Shown here in pieces: positions 15,635 to 23,210 of a stretch of 64,000 nucleotides of DNA. A model generated the notes under the pieces. It made no database searches and was not told the origin of the DNA. It saw only the letters and a list, made by a program, of their open reading frames with translations. This stretch comes from Nitratireductor aquimarinus (GTDB lineage: Bacteria > Pseudomonadota > Alphaproteobacteria > Rhizobiales > Rhizobiaceae). How positions within the stretch are numbered: the first letter of the stretch is position 1; each line of letters opens with the position of its first letter. The position numbers and the translations under genes were made by a program. Location of the stretch: the NCBI RefSeq assembly GCF_046773475.1, contig NZ_CP177239.1, forward strand, positions 2,294,001 through 2,358,000, in the 5' to 3' direction.

Positions 15635-16750
15635 ATGTATGTAGCCGTCAAGGGCGGCGAAGCCGCCATCCAGAACGCGCACCGGCTTCTGGCCGACCGT
15701 CGCCGCGGCGACCGCAACCTGCCCGCCATCACGCTCGAACAGATCGCCAGCCAGCTTTCGCTTGCCGTCGACCGCGTCATGTCCGAGGGCTCGCTTTACG
15801 ACACCGGCCTCGCGGCACTTGCCGTCAAGCAGGCGCGCGGCGACATGATCGAGGCGATCTTCCTTCTGCGCGCCTACCGCACCACCCTGCCGCGCTTCGG
15901 CTATACGCGCCCCGTCGACACGGCAGCGATGCTGGTCGAGCGGCGCGTCTCCGCCACCTACAAGGATCTGCCCGGCGGGCAGCTTCTCGGCCCCACCTTC
16001 GACTACACGCACCGTCTGCTTGACCCGGAACTGGCCGAAGACGCCGAACCGGCAGCGCCCGAGGCGCGCAGCGAGGCCGAAGAAGCCATGCCGCGCGTGT
16101 CCGACATTCTCGCCAATGAAGGCCTGATCGAGGAAGACGGCTCCCTGCCGGAAGACCGTGAGCCCGGCGACATCACCCGCGAGCCGCCGGAGTTTCCCAT
16201 GGAGCGCGACCAGCGCCTTCAGGCCCTGTCGCGTGGCGACGAGGGGTTCCTTCTGGCGCTCGGCTATTCCACCCAGCGCGGCTATGGCCGCAACCACCCC
16301 TTCGCCGGCGAGATCCGCATTGGCGAGGTGGATGTGGAGATCGACGTGCCGGAACTCGACTTCCCGCTCACGCTCGGCCGCATCCGCGTCACCGAGTGCC
16401 AGATGGTCAACCAGTTCAAGGGCTCGCAGAAAGTGCCGCCGCAGTTCACCCGCGGCTACGGGCTGGTGTTCGGCCAGTCGGAACGCAAGGCCATGGCCAT
16501 GTCGCTGTGCGACCGGGCGCTGCGCGCCAACGAGCTGGATGAAGACATCACCGCACCGGCGCAGGACGAGGAGTTCGTCATTTCGCACTGTGACAACGTG
16601 CAGGCGACCGGCTTCGTCGAGCACCTGAAGCTGCCGCACTATGTCGACTTCCAGGCCGAGCTCGGTCTGGTCCGCCAGATGCGCCGCGAATACGAGGAGC
16701 GCCGCGAGGGCGCAGCCGCAGACACCGAGCGCCGGGAGGCCGCCGAATGA
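15635..16750 (+). CDS. phnI: C-P lyase nucleosidase subunit PhnI
   Basis: PhnI replaces the adenine of ATP by the phosphonate, giving alpha-D-ribose 1-methylphosphonate 5-triphosphate, together with PhnG, H and L. At 371 residues it has the usual length. Conserved segments are AVKGGEAAIQNAHRLL at the N-terminus, FGYTRPVDTAAMLVERRVSA, GYGRNHPFAGEIRIGEVDV and, near the end, DEEFVISHCDNVQATGFVEH. A good AGGAGG lies ahead of the ATG. The stop overlaps the phnJ start (ATGA). The middle, near residues 125-180, is acidic and probably variable. Confidence 0.96.
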   Translation: MYVAVKGGEAAIQNAHRLLADRRRGDRNLPAITLEQIASQLSLAVDRVMSEGSLYDTGLAALAVKQARGDMIEAIFLLRAYRTTLPRFGYTRPVDTAAMLVERRVSATYKDLPGGQLLGPTFDYTHRLLDPELAEDAEPAAPEARSEAEEAMPRVSDILANEGLIEEDGSLPEDREPGDITREPPEFPMERDQRLQALSRGDEGFLLALGYSTQRGYGRNHPFAGEIRIGEVDVEIDVPELDFPLTLGRIRVTECQMVNQFKGSQKVPPQFTRGYGLVFGQSERKAMAMSLCDRALRANELDEDITAPAQDEEFVISHCDNVQATGFVEHLKLPHYVDFQAELGLVRQMRREYEERREGAAADTERREAAE

Positions 16751-17634
16751 ACGCCCACACCGACAACATCGCCCAGTACAATTTCGCCTATCTGGACGAG
16801 CAGACGAAGCGCATGATCCGCCGCGCGATCCTCAAGGCCATCGCCATTCCCGGCTATCAGGTACCCTTCGCCAGCCGCGAAATGCCGATGCCCTATGGCT
16901 GGGGCACCGGCGGTGTGCAGGTCACCGCATCGGTGATCGGAACCGACGATGTGCTCAAGGTCATCGACCAGGGCGCGGATGACACCACCAATGCCGTCTC
17001 CATCCGCGCCTTCTTCCAGAAGGTCGCCAATGTGGAGGTAACCACCCACACCGCCGACGCCACCATCATCCAGACGCGCCACCGCATCCCCGAGGAACCG
17101 CTGAATGCCGGTCAGGTGCTCGTCTATCAGGTGCCGATCCCCGAGCCACTGCGCTTCCTCGAGCCACGCGAGACCGAGACGCGCAAGATGCATGCGCTTG
17201 AGGAATACGGCCTCATGCATGTGAAGCTCTACGAGGACATCGCCCAGCACGGCCACATCGCCACAACCTTCGCCTACCCGGTCAAGGTCGAGGGGCGTTA
17301 CGTGATGGACCCCTCGCCGACGCCGAAATTCGACAATCCGAAAATGCACATGTCGAAGGCGCTCCAGCTTTTCGGCGCAGGCCGCGAAAAGCGCATCTAT
17401 GCCGTTCCGCCCTACACGCGGGTCGAAAGCCTCGACTTCGAGGATCATCCCTTCGAGGTGCAGACCTTCGATGAGCCCTGCGCGCTGTGCGGCGGCACGG
17501 ATGTCTATCTCGACGAAGTGGTTCTCGATGATCGCGGCGGGCGCATGTTCGTCTGCTCCGACACCGACAATTGCGAGGCGCGCCGCGCCGAAGGCCATCG
17601 CGGACATCTGTCCGGCGAAGAGGCTGCAACGTGA
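16747..17634 (+). CDS. phnJ: Alpha-D-ribose 1-methylphosphonate 5-phosphate C-P-lyase PhnJ
   Basis: PhnJ is the radical SAM enzyme that breaks the carbon-phosphorus bond, releasing the alkane and 5-phosphoribosyl 1,2-cyclic phosphate. The 295-residue protein keeps all four conserved cysteines: Cys245 and Cys248 in CALCGG, and Cys270 and Cys276 in VCSDTDNCE. This is the C-x2-C-x21-C cluster motif plus the extra cysteine. Other conserved regions are PMPYGWGTGGVQVTASVIG and QTRHRIPEEPL. The ATG overlaps the phnI stop. The enzyme therefore looks active. Confidence 0.97.
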   Translation: MNAHTDNIAQYNFAYLDEQTKRMIRRAILKAIAIPGYQVPFASREMPMPYGWGTGGVQVTASVIGTDDVLKVIDQGADDTTNAVSIRAFFQKVANVEVTTHTADATIIQTRHRIPEEPLNAGQVLVYQVPIPEPLRFLEPRETETRKMHALEEYGLMHVKLYEDIAQHGHIATTFAYPVKVEGRYVMDPSPTPKFDNPKMHMSKALQLFGAGREKRIYAVPPYTRVESLDFEDHPFEVQTFDEPCALCGGTDVYLDEVVLDDRGGRMFVCSDTDNCEARRAEGHRGHLSGEEAAT

Positions 17635-17679
17635 GAAACGACAGCGCATCGATGACAGCGCCCGGATCGCGGCCCTCCT

Positions 17680-17727
17680 CCTTCTCCCCGTCGGCGGGGA
17701 GAAGGCGTCGGCAGGCGGATGAGGGGC
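17680..17727. repeat. RIME-like palindromic intergenic repeat within the phn operon
   Basis: CCTTCTCCCC (17680-17689) and GGGGAGAAGG (17696-17705) form a 10-bp hairpin with a 6-nt loop, followed by GGATGAGGGGC at 17717-17727. The same 48-bp layout recurs at 56357-56404. It resembles the rhizobial intergenic mosaic elements (RIME). It sits in the 127-bp phnJ-phnK gap. Confidence 0.75.
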
Positions 17728-17761
17728 TGCGCAAACTTTTGAAAATTCGCGGAGAAATCCA

Positions 17762-18538
17762 ATGACTGACGAACCGCTGCTTCGCGTTCGCTCCATCTCG
17801 AAATTTTACGGCAACCGTATCGGCTGCAACGACATCTCCTTCGACCTGTGGCCGGGCGAGGTTCTGGCCGTGGTGGGCGAGTCCGGCTCGGGCAAGACCA
17901 CCCTCCTGAACTGCCTCTCCACCCGCCTCCTGCCGACCTCCGGCACCGTGTCCTACCGCATGCGCGACGGGGCCTTCCACGACCTCTACCGCATGAGCGA
18001 AGCCGAACGCCGCTTCCTGATGCGCACCGACTGGGGCTTCGTGCACCAGAACCCCTCCGACGGTCTGCGCATGACGGTTTCCGCCGGCGCGAATGTCGGC
18101 GAGCGGCTGATGGCCGTGGGCCAGCGCCACTATGGCGACATCCGCGCCACCGCCACCGACTGGCTCGGCCGTGTGGAGATCTCCAGCGACCGCATCGACG
18201 ACCAGCCGCGCGCCTTTTCCGGCGGCATGCGCCAGCGCCTGCAAATCGCCCGCAACCTCGTCACCGGCCCGCGCCTCGTCTTCATGGATGAGCCGACCGG
18301 CGGTCTCGACGTGTCGGTGCAGGCCCGCCTGCTCGATCTCCTGCGCGGCCTCGTTCACGAACTTGGCCTGTCCGCCATCGTCGTTACCCACGACCTCGCG
18401 GTCGCCCGCCTTCTCTCCCACCGCATGATCGTCATGAAGGACGGTCACGTGGTCGAAAGCGGCCTCACCGACCGGGTGCTCGACGATCCGCAGGCGCCCT
18501 ACACCCAGCTTCTCGTTTCCTCCATCCTGCAGGTGTGA
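17762..18538 (+). CDS. phnK: C-P lyase ABC-type protein PhnK
   Basis: This 258-residue ABC-ATPase-like subunit docks on PhnJ in the C-P lyase complex and is not a transporter ATPase. Walker A GESGSGKTT near residue 41, signature FSGGMRQRLQIARNL, Walker B RLVFMDEP and H-loop THDLAVA are all intact. The start at 17762 has GGAGAAA ahead. Unlike the rest of the operon it is separated from the preceding gene by 127 bases, which contain a palindromic repeat. phnL begins two bases after its stop. Confidence 0.95.
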   Translation: MTDEPLLRVRSISKFYGNRIGCNDISFDLWPGEVLAVVGESGSGKTTLLNCLSTRLLPTSGTVSYRMRDGAFHDLYRMSEAERRFLMRTDWGFVHQNPSDGLRMTVSAGANVGERLMAVGQRHYGDIRATATDWLGRVEISSDRIDDQPRAFSGGMRQRLQIARNLVTGPRLVFMDEPTGGLDVSVQARLLDLLRGLVHELGLSAIVVTHDLAVARLLSHRMIVMKDGHVVESGLTDRVLDDPQAPYTQLLVSSILQV

Positions 18539-18540
18539 TC

Positions 18541-19248
18541 ATGGCAACGCCCCTCGTCGTCTCCGAAGTCTGCAAGAGCTTCACCATGCATCTCCAGGGC
18601 GGCATCCGCCTGCCCGTGGTGTCCGATGTCTCCTTCTCGCTCTCCGCCGGCGAATGCGCCGTGCTTGGCGGCCCCTCGGGCGCCGGCAAGAGCTCCATCC
18701 TCAAGATGATCTATGGCAGCTACGCCATCGACACCGGTCAGGTGATCGTCAGCCATGACGGCAATCTGGTGAACCTCGCCACCGCCGATCCGCGCACCGT
18801 CATCGCCATCCGCCGCGACACGATTGGCTATGTCAGCCAGTTCCTGCGCGCCGTGCCGCGCGTTTCCGCGCGCGACGTTGTAGCCGAACCGCTCATCGCG
18901 CGCGGCGAAGTTCTGGAAACCGCCCGCGGCAGGGCCGAGATGCTGCTCGAGCGCCTCAACCTGCCCGAGCGCCTGTGGGATCTGCCGCCCGCCACCTTCT
19001 CCGGCGGCGAGCAGCAGCGCGTGAACATCGCCCGCGGCTTCATCACCGACCACCCCGTTCTGCTGCTCGATGAACCGACCGCTTCGCTCGACAAGGCAAA
19101 CCGCGAAATCGTGGTTTCCATGATCGACGAGAAGAAGAAGGCGGGCGTCGCCCTTCTCGGCATCTTCCACGATCAGGATGTGCGCGAGATCGTCGCCGAC
19201 CGCATCATCGACGTCACCGACTTCGCACCAGGCAGGAAAGCGGCATGA
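18541..19248 (+). CDS. phnL: C-P lyase ABC-type protein PhnL
   Basis: This second ABC-ATPase-like protein has 235 residues. It is needed with PhnG, H and I for the first C-P lyase step. Seen are Walker A GGPSGAGKSS, signature FSGGEQQRVNIARGF and Walker B VLLLDEPTASLD. The N-terminus VCKSFTMHLQGGIRLPV is typical of PhnL. The ATG at 18541 is chosen; a GTG at 18535 overlapping the phnK stop is possible. It overlaps the next gene by four bases. Confidence 0.95.
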   Translation: MATPLVVSEVCKSFTMHLQGGIRLPVVSDVSFSLSAGECAVLGGPSGAGKSSILKMIYGSYAIDTGQVIVSHDGNLVNLATADPRTVIAIRRDTIGYVSQFLRAVPRVSARDVVAEPLIARGEVLETARGRAEMLLERLNLPERLWDLPPATFSGGEQQRVNIARGFITDHPVLLLDEPTASLDKANREIVVSMIDEKKKAGVALLGIFHDQDVREIVADRIIDVTDFAPGRKAA

Positions 19249-19859
19249 AACAGCTCTCGGAAAAGCCGGCCATTCACCCCACCGCAAAGGTCGTAGAATC
19301 CACGCTCGGCCGCTACACCGAAATCGGCGAGCGGTCCCGCGTGCAGGAAACGGCGTTCGGCGACTACTCATACATGACGCAGGATTGCAGCGTCTGGTGC
19401 GCGCAGATCGGCAAGTTCTCCAACATCGCCGCCGCCGTGCGCATCAACGCCACGAACCACCCCACATGGCGGCCGACCCTGCACCATTTCACCTACCGCT
19501 CCGGCGATTACTGGCCGGATGCCGAGCATGACGCCCAGTTCTTCGAATGGCGGCGGGAGAATATGGTGCGGATCGGTCACGACACATGGCTTGGCCATGG
19601 CTGCACGATCCTGCCCGGCGTCACCGTCGGCGATGGTGCGGTGATCGGCGCAGGCGCGGTCGTGTCGAAGGATGTCGCGCCCTACACGATTGTCGGCGGT
19701 GTTCCCGCCCGCCCGATCCGCGAGCGTTTCGACCGCAAAACCGCCGAGCGCTATCAGGCGCTTGCCTGGTGGGACTGGGACCATGACCGGCTGCGCGCCG
19801 CACTGGACGACTTCCGCTCGCTGAACGCGGAGGAATTCCTGGAAAAGCACGGCGGCTAA
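19245..19859 (+). CDS. Hexapeptide-repeat acyltransferase of phosphonate operons
   Basis: The 204-residue protein has a left-handed beta-helix of the LbetaH acyltransferase type: repeats run from HPTAKVVESTLGRYTEIG through IGHDTWLGHGCTILPGVTVG and GAVIGAGAVVSKDV to the closing VGGVPARPIRERF. A catalytic-type His is in NATNHPTWRP. It matches the family of hexapeptide transferases found in C-P lyase operons (TIGR03308 type). It overlaps the phnL stop by four bases, so it is part of the operon. The acceptor is unknown; acetylation of an aminophosphonate, as by PhnO, is a reasonable guess. Confidence 0.8.
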   Translation: MKQLSEKPAIHPTAKVVESTLGRYTEIGERSRVQETAFGDYSYMTQDCSVWCAQIGKFSNIAAAVRINATNHPTWRPTLHHFTYRSGDYWPDAEHDAQFFEWRRENMVRIGHDTWLGHGCTILPGVTVGDGAVIGAGAVVSKDVAPYTIVGGVPARPIRERFDRKTAERYQALAWWDWDHDRLRAALDDFRSLNAEEFLEKHGG

Positions 19860-19860
19860 A

Positions 19861-19979
19861 GCAATTCCAGGAAAAGCGGGAACCGGTTTTCCGTCCGGAA
19901 TTGCGTAAAAGAAGATCCGATTTATTGATGGAGCATCGGAGAAACCGGAAGCCGGTTATCGCTTTCCGGTCCGATGCTC
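19861..19979. repeat. Two tandem palindromes of a rhizobial-type dispersed repeat
   Basis: GCAATTCC (19861-19868) pairs with GGAATTGC (19897-19904) around an inner GGAAAA/TTTTCC pair. GAGCATCGG (19931-19939) pairs with CCGATGCTC (19971-19979). The first palindrome recurs, diverged, at 52872-52918. Placed just after the first phn operon, it may also serve as its transcription end. Confidence 0.65.
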
Positions 19980-20011
19980 TCATCGCCGCGCCAACGGGTC
20001 GCAGTTTTCCC

Positions 20012-20064
20012 TGAATATGATTGTCATGTTTTTATTGACAGGAACGCCCGTCCGCGTGTTCTAT
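20012..20064 (+). promoter_or_regulatory. Possible promoter of bfd-bfr with an iron-box-like motif
   Basis: TTGACA at 20035-20040 and TTCTAT at 20059-20064 are 18 bases apart, a plausible sigma-70 promoter. Just upstream, TGA-N9-TCA at 20012-20026 matches the form of the RirA/iron-responsive box. The rest of the 19980-20276 stretch shows no gene I can support. Confidence 0.35.
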
Positions 20065-20276
20065 GCGCCTGCATCTGCGCGATGCGTCCATGGTGTTGGG
20101 GCCTTTAACCCTTTCGATCGCAGGACGTCTGTCGTCGCCCGCAAGCCCTGCCTGCCACAAAACCTGCCGGCAGTCTTTCGCTGATACGGGCGCGTTTTCC
20201 GACACACTCCGGCACGAAGGTTCAACCCTTGCCTGTGGGCTTGACCTTGCAAAGCCACGGAGCGTTTGACGTCGCC

Positions 20277-20591
20277 ATGCTCGTCTGTCAGTGCAACCTG
20301 ATCACCCAGAAAGAGGTCGAGGACACCATCGTTTCGATGCTGGACGAAGACCCCTGGCAGCTCATCGTGCCGGCCAAGGTCTATCACACGCTTTCCAAAC
20401 GAGGTCGCTGTTGCGGCTGCTTCCCAAATGTGGTGGAAACGATCATCCGTGTAACGGAAGAATACCACCACCGTCACGCCGAAAGCGAAGGCGCTGAAGT
20501 CGTGACATATCTTGACCAGGTTCGCGCCCTGCGCGAGCGCTACGGGAGCAGGTTTAATGAAAGGCGACAAAAAGGTTATCGAGCGGCTTAA
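20277..20591 (+). CDS. bfd: Bacterioferritin-associated ferredoxin (Bfd-like [2Fe-2S] protein)
   Basis: This 104-residue protein has a BFD-type iron-sulfur site formed by Cys4, Cys6 (VCQCN) and Cys45, Cys48 (RCCGC). Bfd donates electrons to bacterioferritin so that stored ferric iron is released. It is longer than classical Bfd (about 64 residues) because of a charged C-terminal extension of roughly 40 residues. The start at 20277 puts the cysteines at their canonical positions. The end overlaps bfr by 35 bases, so the two are co-translated and functionally linked. Confidence 0.88.
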   Translation: MLVCQCNLITQKEVEDTIVSMLDEDPWQLIVPAKVYHTLSKRGRCCGCFPNVVETIIRVTEEYHHRHAESEGAEVVTYLDQVRALRERYGSRFNERRQKGYRAA

Positions 20592-21042
20592 CGAAGCCCT
20601 CACCCATGAACTCGGGGCGGTCAACCAGTACTGGCTGCACTATCGCCTTCTGGAAGACTGGGGCTTCACCAAACTGGCGAAGAAGGAACGCGAGGAATCC
20701 ATCGAGGAGATGCACCACGCCGACAAGCTGGTCGAGCGCATCATCTTCCTTGAAGGTCATCCCAACCTGCAGGTCGTTGGACCGCTGCGCATCGGCCAGA
20801 ACCTCAAAGAGGTTCTCGAAGCCGATCTGGCTGGCGAGCACGATGCCCGCAAGCTGTACAAAGAGGCCCGCGACGACTGTAACGCCGCCGGCGACTACGT
20901 ATCCATGAAACTGTTTGAAGAGCTTCTGGCCGATGAGGAAGGCCATATCGACTTCCTCGAAACCCAGCTTGAGCTTCTTGAGACCATCGGCGAGGCCAAA
21001 TACGGCCAGCTGAACGCCGGCTCTGCCGACGAAGCCGAGTAA
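20557..21042 (+). CDS. bfr: Bacterioferritin
   Basis: This 161-residue subunit of the 24-mer haem-containing iron-storage shell has an intact ferroxidase centre: Glu18, Glu51, His54, Glu94, Glu127 and His130. Met52 is the haem ligand (EEMHHAD). The ATG at 20557 follows GGGAGCAGG. An upstream in-frame start at 20512 is unlikely, as it would add residues before the conserved MKGDKKVIERLNEAL. It stores iron in the cytoplasm together with Bfd. Confidence 0.97.
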   Translation: MKGDKKVIERLNEALTHELGAVNQYWLHYRLLEDWGFTKLAKKEREESIEEMHHADKLVERIIFLEGHPNLQVVGPLRIGQNLKEVLEADLAGEHDARKLYKEARDDCNAAGDYVSMKLFEELLADEEGHIDFLETQLELLETIGEAKYGQLNAGSADEAE

Positions 21043-21097
21043 TCTGGCTTAGGAATGGCCGGTCGAGCACCCGCTCCCGGCCATTCCACTCCCGTGA

Positions 21098-22072
21098 TCA
21101 ATGCGCTCTTGGCCGCTGTTTTGCACCCGGAACGAGCGCCGCATCGCCCAGCTTGCGCGCCGCCCCGGTTCGCTCCGCCACCACGATCAGCCCTTCTATG
21201 GGCTCACCGCGATCCATCCGGATCGCCGCCTTCTCCAAAAGGACCGGCTCGAACCCCGCTTCCGCCAGCGCTGCACGCAGATGCGGCTCGGAATGGGCAT
21301 AACGGCGCGAGGCGCGCAGCACCATTGCCTCCGGCCCCGCGTGATGTTCGACCGAGAAGACGAAGAGCGCTCCCGGCGCAAGCGACGCGCCCGCCGTCGC
21401 AAAAAGCCGCTCCAGCGCGCCCAGATACATGAACACATCGGCCGCCGTCACCAGGTCGGCCCTGCGCGGCAGGGTCGAAAGTGCTGCCAGATCGGCCCGC
21501 TCCAGACGGTCGTATATGTGCTTTCCCCCGGCCCGCTTCAGCATCTCGGCGGAGATATCGAGCCCTTCCAGAAAGCTCACGCGGGATCGCAGGCGCTCGC
21601 CCATGAGGCCGGTGCCGCAGCCAAGATCGACCGCATGGGCAAAGCTGTCGCGACCAAGGCGCAGAAGCGCCTCTTCCAGCAATTGCGGCACGCGGTAGCC
21701 AAGCTTGTCCACCAGCGAAGCGTCGAAGGTTTCGGCATATTGATCGAACAGCGTTTCGACAAAGGCGGAAGGAGCGGCTTCAAGACCGTCCAGCGCGCCA
21801 TGCAGCTCAAGCTTGAGCGCCGCGCCCAGCCTGTCTTCGCGATCAAGCCGCAGCACCGTGCGCCAGGCGTCCACCGCCGCCGCGATCTCGCCGGCCTCGG
21901 CCAGCATCTCGCCATGTCGATAATGCCCTGCGATCCAGTCCGGCGCGAGTTCCAGCGCCTCGCCCATCAGGCCGGCTGCCGCTGCAAACTCCCCGTTTTC
22001 CAGCAACATCTCGGCGTACTCCGCCCGGCGATCGGCCAGGAGGTTACCCGAGGTGAAGATGAATGGGTTCAT
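21098..22072 (-). CDS. TPR-containing SAM-dependent methyltransferase
   Basis: This 324-residue protein has two parts. Residues 15-85 form TPR-like helices (ENGEFAAAAGLMGEALELAP and the next repeat). Residues 130-270 form a class I methyltransferase domain with motif I AVDLGCGTGLMGERL, then FLEGLDISAEML and ADLVTAADVFMYLG. Such TPR-methyltransferase fusions are common in alphaproteobacteria, but their substrate is not known. It converges on bfr and is divergent from the exonuclease gene. The C-terminus is basic. Confidence 0.8.
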   Translation of the reverse strand: MNPFIFTSGNLLADRRAEYAEMLLENGEFAAAAGLMGEALELAPDWIAGHYRHGEMLAEAGEIAAAVDAWRTVLRLDREDRLGAALKLELHGALDGLEAAPSAFVETLFDQYAETFDASLVDKLGYRVPQLLEEALLRLGRDSFAHAVDLGCGTGLMGERLRSRVSFLEGLDISAEMLKRAGGKHIYDRLERADLAALSTLPRRADLVTAADVFMYLGALERLFATAGASLAPGALFVFSVEHHAGPEAMVLRASRRYAHSEPHLRAALAEAGFEPVLLEKAAIRMDRGEPIEGLIVVAERTGAARKLGDAALVPGAKQRPRAH

Positions 22073-22199
22073 ACAGTTTGAATTTTTCCGGGGTGCCCTG
22101 GGTCAGGACCCACGCGGGCGGTGGGCGTTTATGCTCCCGGAAATCTCTCCTGACAAGCATATCTTTCACCATCAGAAAAAAATCCTATCTTGTGGTTCC

Positions 22200-23210
22200 A
22201 TGAAGCCGCACGATCTGCTCCACCCGCGTCCGGCAGGGCTTTATTGCCCGCCCGGCGATTTCTACATCGATCCCGTTCGCCCGGTGGAGCGGGCGCTCAT
22301 CACGCATGGCCATGCCGACCACGCCCGCGCGGGCCATCGCCACGTGCTGGCGACAGGGCAGACACTCGACATCATGGAGCTGCGCTACGGCGCGGATTTT
22401 GCCGAAAGCCGGCAGGCCCTTGCCTATGGCGAGAAGCTTTCCATCGATGGTGTCACCGTCTCGTTTCACCCCGCAGGCCATGTGCTCGGCTCGGCGCAGA
22501 TCGCGGTCGAGGCCAACGGGCTGCGCATCGTCGCCTCCGGCGACTACAAGCGCCATCCAGACGCCACCTGCGCACCATTCGAGCCGGTGCGCTGCGATGT
22601 CTTCATCACCGAAGCGACCTTCGGGCTCCCCGTCTTCGTCCATCCCGATCCGCTGAACGAGATCCGCAGGCTGACCGCCTCGCTTGCCCAGTTCCCCGAG
22701 CGCGCCCACATTGTCGGCGCCTATTCGCTCGGCAAGGCGCAGCGCGTCATCGGGCTCCTGCGCGCTGCTGGCCATGATGCGCCGATCCTCATTCACGGCG
22801 CACTGGCCAAGCTCTGCAACTACTATCAGGGTCAGGGCATCAAGCTCGGCGAACTCGCCCCGGCCACCGACGAGGAAGGCATTGTCGATCGCGGCGCGGG
22901 CCAGATCATCGTCGCCCCGCCTTCGGTTTTCGGCGAACGCTGGACGCGCCGTTTCGCCGACCCGCTCAATGTCTTCGCCTCCGGCTGGATGCGCATTCGC
23001 CAGCGCGCCAGACAGCGCGGCGTCGAGCTTCCGCTGATCCTGTCCGACCATGCCGACTGGAACGAACTCACCGCCACCATCCGCGAAACGGAGGCGGGCG
23101 AAGTGTGGGTGACCCATGGGCGCGAAGAAGCCATCGTGCGCTGGTGCGAGCTGAACGGCATCGCCGCGCGCCCGCTCAACCTTGTCGGCTATGAAGACGA
23201 GGCCGAATGA
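22200..23210 (+). CDS. Ligase-associated DNA exonuclease (metallo-beta-lactamase fold)
   Basis: The 336-residue nuclease has the beta-lactamase-like metal site HGHADHARAGH near residue 36, HPAGHVLGSAQI, and a C-terminal SDHADW. It matches the MBL-Exo protein of the Lhr/ligase repair cassette (TIGR04122 type), related to the 3' exonuclease SNM1 and CPSF-73 groups. The ATG at 22200 gives the normal start MKPHDLLHPRPAGLYCPPGD. Its stop overlaps the start of the DNA ligase gene, so both are made together. The helicase and phosphoesterase of the same cassette lie 14 kb away. Confidence 0.92.
   Translation: MKPHDLLHPRPAGLYCPPGDFYIDPVRPVERALITHGHADHARAGHRHVLATGQTLDIMELRYGADFAESRQALAYGEKLSIDGVTVSFHPAGHVLGSAQIAVEANGLRIVASGDYKRHPDATCAPFEPVRCDVFITEATFGLPVFVHPDPLNEIRRLTASLAQFPERAHIVGAYSLGKAQRVIGLLRAAGHDAPILIHGALAKLCNYYQGQGIKLGELAPATDEEGIVDRGAGQIIVAPPSVFGERWTRRFADPLNVFASGWMRIRQRARQRGVELPLILSDHADWNELTATIRETEAGEVWVTHGREEAIVRWCELNGIAARPLNLVGYEDEAE

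Noticed and set aside
20063..20269. Small 68-codon open frame upstream of bfd
   Set aside because: It has no ribosome binding site, no recognisable motif and lies in the leader of bfd.
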